NCBI GenBank assembly: GCA_027296805.1
Contig: JAPUIR010000432.1
Location: forward strand, 1 to 11,465
Length of the DNA: 11,465 nucleotides
Direction: 5' to 3'
Source: Chloroflexota bacterium
Lineage (GTDB): Bacteria; Chloroflexota; Dehalococcoidia; Bin125
Shown: piece after piece, positions 1-6,560 of the stretch
How positions within the stretch are numbered: position 1 is the stretch's first letter
Layout of the letters: every line of letters begins with the position of its first letter
Program-made: the position numbers and the translations under genes
Notes under the pieces: generated by a model
What the model saw: only the letters and a program-made list of their open reading frames with translations
What the model was told of the DNA's origin: nothing
The model's database searches: none

Positions 1-13
1 GACGCGTCGTCCG

Positions 14-619
14 ATGAAAGCCAAAGAGGTCCGGCAGGCGGTCGGACAGGAGGCGGATGCCCGACGGAACGCGAAAGCCGGGGTAATCTTCAACGTGTCC
101 ACGTTGCTGCAGGAGCCGATCGGCAGCGTACGGGTCCACCACGTTGACGCAACGCCGCTGGTGATAGATGAGGAGCCCCTGACGGTGAGCGGGAGCCTGC
201 GGCTGCTGCGCACGGATGGCTCCGTGCTGGTGGAAGGGGAGTTGGACGCGGTGGTGGTTGGGGCCTGCGACCGTTGTCTGCGCAAGATGGCGCTGCCGCT
301 CACGCTGGCGCTGCGGGAGGAGTACTGGCCGCCTGACGATCCTCTGCAGCACGAGGTGGTGGAGGTGCCCGAGGGGCGCGAAGGTTTTGCGGTTGTCGAA
401 GGGCATATCGACCTTCAGGAGGCCATCCGCCAGTATGTGGTGATGGAGCGCCCGATGCGCACGGATTGCGGCGCGGGGTGTCCCGGTCGTCCATCGGGCG
501 AGGAGTCCGGAGCGGATTCGGCGCCGGGCGAACCCAGAGAAGCGGAGTCGGTTGACAGCCGCTGGGCAGCCTTGCGAGGGTTGCGCGACGAGCTGGAGCG
601 GCCGGGCCGCGAAGAGTAG
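14..619 (+). CDS. yceD: YceD/DUF177 family protein (23S rRNA accumulation protein)
   Basis: This 201-residue protein belongs to the YceD (DUF177) family. Family members promote 23S rRNA accumulation or ribosome assembly and are usually encoded just before rpmF, as here. The N-terminal family signature is present around residues 25-45 (FNVSTLLQEPIGSVR). A first Cys pair, GACDRCLR, lies at residues 84-90 (C85, C88). A second site has C152 and C156 (DCGAGCPG) but lacks the LCPxCG segment that usually follows, so the expected second CxxC is missing. The tail SRWAALRGLRDEL (182-194) is the usual family ending. The ATG at 14 is the first start in the window, but the frame is open to the window edge, so the real start could lie upstream. 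The gene stops 35 nt before rpmF. Family assignment is firm; molecular role in this organism is inferred. Confidence 0.85.
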   Translation: MKAKEVRQAVGQEADARRNAKAGVIFNVSTLLQEPIGSVRVHHVDATPLVIDEEPLTVSGSLRLLRTDGSVLVEGELDAVVVGACDRCLRKMALPLTLALREEYWPPDDPLQHEVVEVPEGREGFAVVEGHIDLQEAIRQYVVMERPMRTDCGAGCPGRPSGEESGADSAPGEPREAESVDSRWAALRGLRDELERPGREE

Positions 620-654
620 AAACGGGCTCTCCGGAGCCAGAGGAAGGCAGCGCT

Positions 655-840
655 ATGGCGCCGTTGCCCAAGCGAAAGTACGCGAAGACGCGGCAGCGAC
701 TGCGCCGGCAGCACATCCGGCAGTCGCGGGCGCAAGTAACGCTGTGCCCGGAATGCCGATCGCCGCGCGTGGCACACCACATCTGCCATGAGTGCGGCAG
801 TTACCGCGGTCGTCGGATCTTCGATCTGGACGAGGAATAA
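655..840 (+). CDS. rpmF: Large-subunit ribosomal protein L32
   Basis: This is a 61-residue L32 protein of the 50S subunit. The N-terminus MAPLPKRKYAKTRQRLRR matches the conserved PKRKxSKxRxxxRR start of the family, with one extra residue after MA. A zinc ribbon of the C+ type is intact: C31-x2-C34 and C44-x2-C47 (CPEC and CHEC), followed by the usual GSYRGR segment. The C-terminus is slightly extended and acidic (DLDEE). The ATG is preceded by AGGAAGG at 641-647. The last codons also hold the ribosome-binding site of fabD, whose TTG start is 1 nt after this stop. The four-Cys form suggests no zinc-independent paralogue is needed to explain this copy. Confidence 0.97.
   Translation: MAPLPKRKYAKTRQRLRRQHIRQSRAQVTLCPECRSPRVAHHICHECGSYRGRRIFDLDEE
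832..836 (+). promoter_or_regulatory. Ribosome-binding site that decides the fabD start
   Basis: GAGGA lies inside the final rpmF codons, 5 nt before the TTG at 842. No comparable Shine-Dalgarno sequence precedes the in-frame ATG at 788, which lies 18 codons upstream and deep inside rpmF. The TTG also gives an N-terminus of family length, so it is preferred. The spacing implies that the ribosome finishing rpmF can restart on fabD. Confidence 0.7.
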
Positions 841-841
841 C

Positions 842-1795
842 TTGGCGGGCGAAGCGGCCGGGATCGCTTGGCTGTTTCCCGGGCAAGGCGCGCAGCGGGT
901 CGGGATGGGGCAGGACGTGGCGGCGGAGTTCCCGGAGGCGCGGGCGGTGTTCGAGGCGGCCGATGCGGCCCTGGAACGGCCGCTGAGCGAGATCATCTTC
1001 CACGGTCCCGAAGAGGAGTTGGTGCGCACGGTGAACACGCAGCCGGCGATCCTAGCGACGAGCCTGGCTTGCCTGGCGGCGGCGCAGGCGACCGGCGATG
1101 TGCTCAGGGAGTCGCCGTCGTTTATGGCGGGGCACAGTCTGGGCGAGTACAGCGCGCTGGTGGCGGCGGGGGCGTTGAGCTTCGCGGCGGGGATTCGCTT
1201 GGTCCAGGAGCGCGGCCGCCTGATGCAGGAGGCCTGCGATGCGAACCCCAGCACCATGGCGGCGCTGATCGGTTTGGACGAGAGCGCCGTCGCGGCGGTC
1301 TGCAAAGCAAGCGGGGCCGAGATCTGCAATATCAACACTGGAAATCAGATCGTGGTGGGGGGGCGACACGCGGCCGTGGCGGCGGCGGTGGAGGCGGCGA
1401 AGGCGGCCGGGGCGCGCCGGGCGATCCCGTTGAAGGTGGGCGGGGCGTTTCATTCGTCGCTGATGCGACCGGCGGCCGAGGGGATGGTGGCGGCGCTGGA
1501 GGCGGTGGATTTCGCGCCTCCGGCGACGCCGGTGGTGGGAAACGTGCAGGCCGAGGCGCTGACCGCAGCGGACGAGGTGCAAGCGGATCTGCGCGAGCAG
1601 GTGAGCAGCCCTGTGCGCTGGCGGCAGTCGGTGGAGCTAATGCTGGCGGCGGGCGTGCGTCGATTTGTGGAGATCGGTCCCGGAAGCGCGCTCACGGGGA
1701 TGGTCAAGACGATCGTTAAGGAGGAGGGCGCGAAGGCGGAGGGGCCGAATCTGCTCAACCTGAACGATGTGGCGTCGATCCGTGTGGGGAGCTGA
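842..1795 (+). CDS. fabD: Malonyl-CoA:ACP transacylase (S-malonyltransferase)
   Basis: FabD moves the malonyl group from malonyl-CoA to holo-ACP, supplying the extender unit for cytosolic type II fatty-acid synthesis. From the TTG start the protein has 317 residues, close to the usual 305-315. The N-terminal motif WLFPGQGAQ is at about residues 10-18. The nucleophile elbow GHSLGEYSALVAAG has the catalytic Ser at 99. The conserved Arg of the ERGRLMQEA segment is near 124. GGAFHSSLM has the catalytic His at 204, and the C-terminal EIGPGSALTGMVK segment is present. An ATG start at 788 would add 18 residues with no family match and would overlap rpmF by 53 nt, so it is disfavoured. The ACP partner is encoded by acpP downstream, with nusB between. 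Confidence 0.95.
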   Translation: MAGEAAGIAWLFPGQGAQRVGMGQDVAAEFPEARAVFEAADAALERPLSEIIFHGPEEELVRTVNTQPAILATSLACLAAAQATGDVLRESPSFMAGHSLGEYSALVAAGALSFAAGIRLVQERGRLMQEACDANPSTMAALIGLDESAVAAVCKASGAEICNINTGNQIVVGGRHAAVAAAVEAAKAAGARRAIPLKVGGAFHSSLMRPAAEGMVAALEAVDFAPPATPVVGNVQAEALTAADEVQADLREQVSSPVRWRQSVELMLAAGVRRFVEIGPGSALTGMVKTIVKEEGAKAEGPNLLNLNDVASIRVGS

Positions 1796-1803
1796 GGCGA
1801 GCG

Positions 1804-2274
1804 ATGGCTAGGCTCTATCGTCGCGGCCGAGTACGGGCCTTCCAGGCTTTGTTCGAAGCGGAGTTCGAGCGGGTGGGGGCGGAGGTGGCGTTGGAGCGAG
1901 AGGGGGGGCAGCGCCTGAGCGCGGCGGAGCGGGAGCACGCGGAGCGGTTGGTCGCAGGGGTGCAAGCGCGACGGGAGGAGCTGGACGCGATCATCCGCGA
2001 GGTGGCGCCGGCCTTCCCGGTACCACAGCTCGCGGTGGTTGACCGAACCGTTCTTCGGATTGCGCTCTACGAACTGCTGTTCAATAATGCCGCCGTTCCG
2101 GTCGCGGCCGTGATCAACGACGCGGTGGAGCTCGCGAAGACGTTCGGAAGTGACTCAAGCCGCCGCTTCGTGAACGGAGTTCTGGGCACGGTAAGCCGCG
2201 CCAGGCTACCAGCGCCGGAAGAGGCGCTCATAGGTTCGGCAGAAGAGACGGAGGAACCGAGTGGCGCTCTATGA
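1804..2274 (+). CDS. nusB: Transcription antitermination factor NusB
   Basis: This 156-residue protein is NusB, an all-helical RNA-binding factor. With NusE (S10) it binds boxA RNA and supports antitermination, chiefly on rRNA operons. The N-terminal [17 protein letters not shown] (6-22) and the family core are clear: [15 protein letters not shown] (78-92), [18 protein letters not shown] (98-115) and [15 protein letters not shown] (118-132). A short acidic tail follows. The ATG comes 8 nt after the fabD stop, with GAGGCGAG upstream. Its 3' end overlaps acpP by 14 nt in another frame and contains the acpP ribosome-binding site. Finding nusB between two fatty-acid genes is unusual but fits a growth-rate-linked operon. 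Confidence 0.93.
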   Translation: MARLYRRGRVRAFQALFEAEFERVGAEVALEREGGQRLSAAEREHAERLVAGVQARREELDAIIREVAPAFPVPQLAVVDRTVLRIALYELLFNNAAVPVAAVINDAVELAKTFGSDSSRRFVNGVLGTVSRARLPAPEEALIGSAEETEEPSGAL

Positions 2275-2515
2275 CCAGGTGAAGACGATCATCGAGAACC
2301 AGCTAGGGGTCGACGAGGCCGAGATCAAGCCAGAGGCTTCCTTTATCGATGACCTCGGGGCGGACTCGCTGGATCTCGTCGAGTTGATTATGTCGTTCGA
2401 GGACGAGTTCAAGGACGTGGTGCCGGATCTGGAGATTTCGGACGAAGAGGCCGAAACGATCGGGACGGTGCAAGACGCGATTGACTTCCTCAAGGGCAAG
2501 GGCGTGCCTGAGTAG
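2261..2515 (+). CDS. acpP: Acyl carrier protein
   Basis: This 84-residue acidic protein is the acyl carrier protein of type II fatty-acid synthesis. The phosphopantetheine site is intact: [15 protein letters not shown], with the modified Ser at residue 36. The four-helix pattern is typical, from [13 protein letters not shown] in helix I to the [12 protein letters not shown] helix IV. The start is GTG, with GAGGA at 2251-2255 and 5-nt spacing, inside the end of nusB. The 14-nt overlap suggests translational coupling. FabD, two genes upstream, charges this protein with malonyl groups. No fabF or fabH lies in the window, so the rest of the pathway is encoded elsewhere. Confidence 0.97.
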   Translation: MALYDQVKTIIENQLGVDEAEIKPEASFIDDLGADSLDLVELIMSFEDEFKDVVPDLEISDEEAETIGTVQDAIDFLKGKGVPE

Positions 2516-2605
2516 CCTGCGCCCGGTGCCCGGCCCGGCGACTCTCGATATGCGATACCGTTAAGTACGCGCGTGCCGCTTGTGGCGCGGGCTGAGTGAG
2601 GCATT

Positions 2606-3133
2606 GTGGAGCTCTTCGGGATTGGGATCCTGGAAATTCTCGCCGTCTTTCTGCTGATGGCGATCATTTTCGGACCGGATCGTCTGCCCGAGATGGCGCG
2701 CCAGTTCGGCCGCGCGGTGCGCGAGCTGCGCGAGTATGCGCGCGATTTCCGGGACGAGTACCTGACTGATTTCGAAGAGGTGAAAGAGGAGTACCTCGAG
2801 GTCCGCTACGAGCTGAAACAAGCGGACAGCGACCTGCGAGCGGAGATGGAAGAGCTGGACGCCGATCTGCGAAAGACGGTGCAGGACTCCGTGGACGACG
2901 CTGAGACGGCGGTCCAAGAAGCGAAGAGCGCAGCCGAAGGATCTGGTGACGAGGGGGCAGTCGCGACGGGGGCGGCCAAGCGCAAGCCGGCGAGCGCGAC
3001 CGACGAGACGGACGAGCCCGAGCAGCCACGCCGCGCGCGCCGGGTCCGTCCACGACGGCGGCAGGCGAGCGAGAGCGGCACCAGCCGACCCAGCAAGGTG
3101 ATTTCGATCAACCGACGCCGACCGCGGGCGTAA
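2606..3133 (+). CDS. tatA: Sec-independent translocase subunit, TatA/TatB type
   Basis: This 175-residue TatA/B-family subunit works with TatC (next gene) to export folded twin-arginine proteins across the membrane. Residues 1-21 form the single N-terminal membrane helix (FGIGILEILAVFLLMAII). The FGP hinge is at 22-24, and an amphipathic helix follows (DRLPEMARQFGRAVRELREY). Glu10 in the membrane segment, the GPDRLP sequence and the length lean towards TatB, but no second TatA-like gene lies nearby, so one protein may serve both roles. Residues 40-115 are highly charged and probably coiled. The tail is very Arg-rich (142-152, again 170-174), which is unusual. The start is GTG, with GTGAGG at 2596-2601. 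The 90-nt gap after acpP shows only short GC-rich dyads and no convincing promoter. Confidence 0.85.
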   Translation: MELFGIGILEILAVFLLMAIIFGPDRLPEMARQFGRAVRELREYARDFRDEYLTDFEEVKEEYLEVRYELKQADSDLRAEMEELDADLRKTVQDSVDDAETAVQEAKSAAEGSGDEGAVATGAAKRKPASATDETDEPEQPRRARRVRPRRRQASESGTSRPSKVISINRRRPRA

Positions 3134-3145
3134 CGCAGCAGCACG

Positions 3146-3970
3146 ATGGCATCTCAAACAGTCCTGGAGGATCAGTTCGACGGCGAGGGTCCGAGCGCCG
3201 AATCAGGCGCGATGACGCTGTTCGAACACCTGGACGAGCTGCGCAAGCGGATCACGATCGCGGCGCTGACGATCGTGCTGACGACTGTCGTGGCGCTGGT
3301 CTTCACGAACGACATCATCGTGTTTTTGACAGAGCCGGCCCGCAAGGCGGACCCCGACTTCGAGCCGATCTTCACGGAGGTGCTGGGCTTTGTGAGCGCC
3401 TATTTCAAGGTGGGGTTGCTGGTAGGCCTGGCGGCCGGGATGCCGATGTTGGTCTACCAGGTATTCGCCTTCCTGGCGCCCGGGCTGGAGCCAGGGGAGC
3501 GAAAATGGATCTTCCCGCTGGCGTTGCTGGCGTCGCTGTCCTTCGTGGGCGGCGGGTCGTTCGCGTTCTTCGTGGCGTGGCCGCCGGCGCTCGATTTCCT
3601 GCTGAACTTCGGTGAGGGGGTGGCGGACCCGCAGATCCGGATCAATAACTACGTCGATGTTCTAACGCGGTTCATATTCTGGACCGGGATCGTGTTCGAG
3701 TTGCCGCTGGTCCTGATGGGGTTTGGGTTCCTGGGGCTGATTACGGCGTCGCGACTGAGGAAGGCGTGGCGCTGGGCGATCATCGGGGCGTTCGTGATCG
3801 CAGCCTTCATCACACCGTCGATCGATCCGGTGACGCAGGCGGCGGTCGCGATTCCGCTGATGTTCCTCTACGTGTTGGGAATCGCGCTGGTGAAGATCAT
3901 CGAGCCGCGTGCGCTGGCGCGCATGCCCGTGGTGGAGGAAGACGCGGAGGCGGAGGAGGACGACGAATAA
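3146..3970 (+). CDS. tatC: Sec-independent protein translocase subunit TatC
   Basis: TatC is the polytopic receptor for twin-arginine signal peptides. The 274 residues carry the cytoplasmic N-terminal motif EHLDELRKRI (27-36) and six predicted membrane segments. The first loop has the signature FAFLAPGLEPGERK, where Glu118 matches the signal-peptide-binding Glu of the family. FELPL, with Glu185, lies in the fourth membrane segment, and the TPSIDPVTQ motif is near 223-231. The C-terminus is strongly acidic (EEDAEAEEDDE). The gene follows the TatA/B gene by 12 nt. The ATG at 3146 has no good ribosome-binding site. A second in-frame ATG at 3212 (residue 23) would place the start directly before the conserved motif, so the first 22 residues are uncertain. 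Confidence 0.96.
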   Translation: MASQTVLEDQFDGEGPSAESGAMTLFEHLDELRKRITIAALTIVLTTVVALVFTNDIIVFLTEPARKADPDFEPIFTEVLGFVSAYFKVGLLVGLAAGMPMLVYQVFAFLAPGLEPGERKWIFPLALLASLSFVGGGSFAFFVAWPPALDFLLNFGEGVADPQIRINNYVDVLTRFIFWTGIVFELPLVLMGFGFLGLITASRLRKAWRWAIIGAFVIAAFITPSIDPVTQAAVAIPLMFLYVLGIALVKIIEPRALARMPVVEEDAEAEEDDE

Positions 3971-3997
3971 CCCGGCCACTCATGACGGGCCAGCGGT

Positions 3998-4029
3998 GAC
4001 GTAACGCCCCTGGTCGAGGCGCTTACGTC
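3998..4029 (+). terminator. Intergenic hairpin after tatC (possible terminator)
   Basis: An 11-bp inverted repeat, GACGTAACGCC (3998-4008) and GGCG-C-TTACGTC (4018-4029), has one bulged C in the right arm and a 9-nt loop. It starts 27 nt after the tatC stop. No T-run follows, so if it ends transcription it is not a classic intrinsic terminator. It could instead stabilise the 3' end of the tat mRNA or be a protein-binding palindrome. Confidence 0.4.
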
Positions 4030-4049
4030 CGGTAGCGGTGCTGGCCGCC

Positions 4050-4078
4050 TTGCCGGACATGGGTCGGTGTTCTATTCC
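4050..4078 (+). promoter_or_regulatory. Weak candidate promoter for the udg-rnj block
   Basis: TTGCCG at 4050-4055 and TATTCC at 4073-4078 are separated by 17 nt. The -35 matches four of six consensus bases and the -10 only three. It lies in the only sizeable gap upstream of the glycosylase gene, just after the tatC hairpin, and would give a leader of about 45 nt. The position is sensible but the match is poor. Confidence 0.25.
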
Positions 4079-4130
4079 TCAGAGGTGACTTGTTCGCAAC
4101 AGGTCGCGAGGGCTCGCGGCGGATCCGAGG

Positions 4131-4769
4131 GTGCGCGTGGACGCAGAAAATCAGCACGATCTGGAAGTACGGATCGCCGCCTGCACGCGCTGCCGGCTGG
4201 CGTCGGGGCGGACGCGAACCGTGCCCGGCGACGGGGACCCGAACGCGGAGCTGATGCTGATTGGCGAGGGGCCGGGTTTCAACGAGGATCAGCAGGGGCG
4301 CCCGTTTGTGGGGCAGGCCGGAAAGCTGCTGGACAAGCTGTTGGGCGAAATTGGCCTGACGCGGGAGCAGGTCTTCGTGACCAACGTGGTGAAGTGCCGG
4401 CCGCCGAACAATCGCGATCCAGAGGCGGACGAGATCGCTTCGTGTGAGCCGTACCTGGACGAGCAGATCGCGGGGATCCGGCCGAAGCTGATCGTGACGC
4501 TGGGGCGGTTCGCGATGAACTACTTCTTGCCCCGCACGACGATCTCACGCTCGCACGGGCGCGCGACGCAAGCGGGGGGCTGGCTGATCTATCCCGTGTA
4601 TCACCCGGCCGCGGGGCTGCGCCAGACGCGGATGCTGAATGTGCTGCGCGAGGACTTCCAGCGCATCCCGGAGTTCCTGGCCACCTCCGACCGGCCGGAG
4701 GTGACTGCGGTCGAACGCGACGCGGGGGGTGCGGAGGAGCCGCAGGGCACACAACTGTCGCTGTTGTGA
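4131..4769 (+). CDS. udg: Family 4 uracil-DNA glycosylase (4Fe-4S)
   Basis: This 212-residue enzyme removes uracil from DNA, mainly from deaminated cytosine, and so starts base excision repair. Four Cys match the iron-sulfur cluster of family 4/5 enzymes: C18 and C21 (CTRC), C89 (VVKC) and C105. The uracil-binding motif GEGPGFNED is at 45-53, followed by GRPFVGQAGKLLD. The second motif, YHPAAGLR (157-164), fits family 4 better than family 5. After about residue 182 the sequence is a linker that ends in QLSLL at the very C-terminus, resembling a beta-clamp-binding peptide. A GTG at 4131 touches the CGAGG at 4126-4130. A second in-frame GTG at 4137 has better spacing (6 nt) and may be the true start, two residues later. 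Confidence 0.9.
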   Translation: MRVDAENQHDLEVRIAACTRCRLASGRTRTVPGDGDPNAELMLIGEGPGFNEDQQGRPFVGQAGKLLDKLLGEIGLTREQVFVTNVVKCRPPNNRDPEADEIASCEPYLDEQIAGIRPKLIVTLGRFAMNYFLPRTTISRSHGRATQAGGWLIYPVYHPAAGLRQTRMLNVLREDFQRIPEFLATSDRPEVTAVERDAGGAEEPQGTQLSLL

Positions 4770-4780
4770 GCCGCGCCACA

Positions 4781-4796
4781 AGGCGGGTGGCCGCCT
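4781..4796 (+). other. Short GC hairpin between udg and rnj
   Basis: AGGCGG, a GTGG loop and CCGCCT form a 6-bp stem in the 76-nt gap between the two genes. No T-run follows. It may be a processing site or chance in GC-rich DNA. The rest of the gap shows nothing beyond the RNase J ribosome-binding site (CGAGGAG, 4832-4838). Confidence 0.25.
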
Positions 4797-4845
4797 ACCA
4801 TGCAGGCATGCGACGTCAGATTTCGAGTGGCCGAGGAGCGGCGAG

Positions 4846-6513
4846 ATGAGCGCAATCCCGAGCGACGGCGTGCGCGTGATCCCGCTGGGGGGCGTGGGCG
4901 ACATCGGCCGCAACATGATGCTGATCGAGACGGAGGAGGACCTCGTCGTCATTGACTCCGGGATCATGTTCCCGTCGGAGGAGATGTTCGGGGTCGATTA
5001 CATCATCGCGGACACGACCTACCTGCTGGAGCGCCGGGACAAGCTGCGGGCGTATCTGATCACGCATGGGCACGAGGACCACATCGGCGGGCTGCCCTAC
5101 GTGCTGCGCGACGCGCCCGCGCCCATCTACGCGATGCGGCTGACCCACGGGCTGATCGAGGTGAAGCTGCGGGACGCGGGGCTGAAGGAAATCGAGCAGA
5201 TCACGATCGATCTCGCTACGGAGTACGGTTTCGGGTCGATCAGCGCGGAGTTCTTCCCGGTGGCGCACTCGATTCCGGACGCGACGGGGATCGCGCTGCG
5301 CACGCCGGCGGGGCTGATCGTGCATACGGGCGACTTCAAGATCGACCACACGCCGGTGATGAGCCAACCAACGGATCTGCCACGGCTGGCGAGTCTGGGC
5401 GAGGAGGGGGTGCGCCTGCTGTGCAGCGATTCGACCTATGCGGACCGGGCGGGGCATACGCCGTCGGAGTTGGTGGTGGGCGAGGCGTTGGAGCAGATCC
5501 TGCTGTCGGCGCCGGGACGGGTGATCATCGCGACGTTCGCGTCGCAGATCGCGCGGTTGCAGCAGATCGTCGACGGCGCGGAGGTGGCGGGGCGAACGCT
5601 GTTCGTGACGGGGCGGTCGATGGAGAAGAACGTGAAGATGGCGCGCGAGTTGGGCTACATCAAGGCGCCGGAAGGCTTGATTCAGAGCATCAGTCAACAC
5701 GAGCAGTTCGCCGATGAGGACGTGGTGATCGTGGGCACGGGGGGGCAAGGGGAGCCAATGTCGGCGCTCTCGCGGATGTCGGTGAACGATCATCGCGACG
5801 TGACGATCCGGTCGGGAGACACCGTGGTGTTCTCGTCGAGCCCGATTCCGGGCAATGAGGCAGCGGTGAACCGGACGGTTGACAACCTGTTCCGCTTGCA
5901 AGCGGACGTGCGCTATGTAGGCGGCGGCGCGGTGAACGTCCACGTGCGCGGACATGCGGGGCAAGAGGAGTTGAAGACCGTGCTGAGTTTGGTTCAGCCG
6001 CAAGACTTCATGCCGATCCACGGGGAGTACCGTCATCTGGCGCTCCACACCCGGCTGGCGCGGTCGATGGGGATTCCGGAGGAGCGCTGCCATCTGCTGC
6101 TGGACGGGGCGATCCTGCAGTTGACGGCGGAAACGTCGGAGGTGGTGGGCGAGGCACCGGCCTCATACGTGTACGTGGATGGGCTGACGGTAGGGGGCGT
6201 CGATCACACGGTGCTGCGGGACCGCCGCCATTTGGCGCGGGACGGGGTGGTGACGGTCGTGGTGCCGGTCGACCACCAAACGGGCCAACTGGCGGGCCAA
6301 ATCGACGTCATCGCGAAGGGCTTCGTGTGGATGGACGAGTCGCCGACCTTGCAGGAGCGGGTCGAGGAGCAGGTTCGGCAGGCGTTCGATCGGGACGACC
6401 ATCCGGTGGAGTGGCACGAGCTGCAGAACGTCCTGCGGCGCGAGATCTCCGGATTGTTGTACCGCGAAACTCGTCAACGTCCTATGGTGTTAGCGGTGGC
6501 GATGGAGGTCTGA
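4846..6513 (+). CDS. rnj: Ribonuclease J
   Basis: RNase J is a metallo-beta-lactamase/beta-CASP ribonuclease with 5'-3' exonuclease and endonuclease activity in mRNA decay and rRNA maturation. The 555 residues match the usual length of about 555. Metal-binding motifs are intact: DSGIMFP (Asp37), HGHEDHIGG (H74, H76, D78, H79), VAHSIPDA (H141), HTGDFK (D163) and IHGEYRHL (H392). The beta-CASP region shows CSDSTYADRAGHT (194), FASQIARLQQI, GEPMSALSRM and VHVRGHAG (365-372). The C-terminal domain runs from about 450. The ATG at 4846 has CGAGGAG 7 nt upstream and puts the protein start just before the conserved VIPLGGVGDIGRN. The longer frame from 4729 overlaps udg and adds residues with no family resemblance. 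The stop codon lies in a small hairpin, and ftsK follows 47 nt later. Confidence 0.95.
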   Translation: MSAIPSDGVRVIPLGGVGDIGRNMMLIETEEDLVVIDSGIMFPSEEMFGVDYIIADTTYLLERRDKLRAYLITHGHEDHIGGLPYVLRDAPAPIYAMRLTHGLIEVKLRDAGLKEIEQITIDLATEYGFGSISAEFFPVAHSIPDATGIALRTPAGLIVHTGDFKIDHTPVMSQPTDLPRLASLGEEGVRLLCSDSTYADRAGHTPSELVVGEALEQILLSAPGRVIIATFASQIARLQQIVDGAEVAGRTLFVTGRSMEKNVKMARELGYIKAPEGLIQSISQHEQFADEDVVIVGTGGQGEPMSALSRMSVNDHRDVTIRSGDTVVFSSSPIPGNEAAVNRTVDNLFRLQADVRYVGGGAVNVHVRGHAGQEELKTVLSLVQPQDFMPIHGEYRHLALHTRLARSMGIPEERCHLLLDGAILQLTAETSEVVGEAPASYVYVDGLTVGGVDHTVLRDRRHLARDGVVTVVVPVDHQTGQLAGQIDVIAKGFVWMDESPTLQERVEEQVRQAFDRDDHPVEWHELQNVLRREISGLLYRETRQRPMVLAVAMEV

Positions 6514-6524
6514 CCTCCTGTTTT
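6504..6524 (+). terminator. Weak terminator-like hairpin at the rnj stop codon
   Basis: GGAGGTC and GACCTCC are perfect inverted repeats around a single T. A real stem would be GGAGG/CCTCC with a 5-nt loop. It is followed by TGTTTT. The rnj stop TGA sits in the loop and right arm. Stem and T-run are both short, so termination would be partial at best. Confidence 0.3.
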
Positions 6525-6529
6525 GGGGT

Positions 6530-6555
6530 GAACCGCCCAGGTGAAGGGGCGGTTC
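6530..6555 (+). promoter_or_regulatory. Hairpin covering the ftsK ribosome-binding site
   Basis: GAACCGCCC (6530-6538) and GGGCGGTTC (6547-6555) form a perfect 9-bp stem with an 8-nt loop. It ends 5 nt before the ftsK ATG. The only Shine-Dalgarno-like sequence, AAGGGG at 6544-6549, lies half in the loop and half in the right arm. Folding would therefore hinder ribosome access. No T-run follows, so this is less likely to be a terminator. Confidence 0.45.
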
Positions 6556-6560
6556 TCACG

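Noticed and set aside
788..841. ATG at 788 as the fabD start
   Set aside because: It lies inside rpmF, has no Shine-Dalgarno sequence and adds 18 residues without family similarity. TTG 842 has GAGGA at 5 nt.
4088..4105. A LexA/SOS-box-like dyad (TGTTCGCAACA) upstream of udg
   Set aside because: The dyad is only 4 bp per side and does not match the GAAC-N4-GTTC type operator.
4729..4845. N-terminal extension of RNase J
   Set aside because: It overlaps the end of the glycosylase gene and reads Arg/Cys-rich non-family sequence. ATG 4846 has an excellent ribosome-binding site.
4816..6093. A 425-codon minus-strand frame opposite rnj
   Set aside because: The translation is His/Arg/Gln-rich, typical of the antisense of a GC-rich gene. 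The sense strand encodes an intact RNase J.
6327..6560. N-terminal extension of FtsK
   Set aside because: Most of it overlaps the end of rnj in another frame and looks like a shadow reading. The family-like membrane segments begin after 6561.
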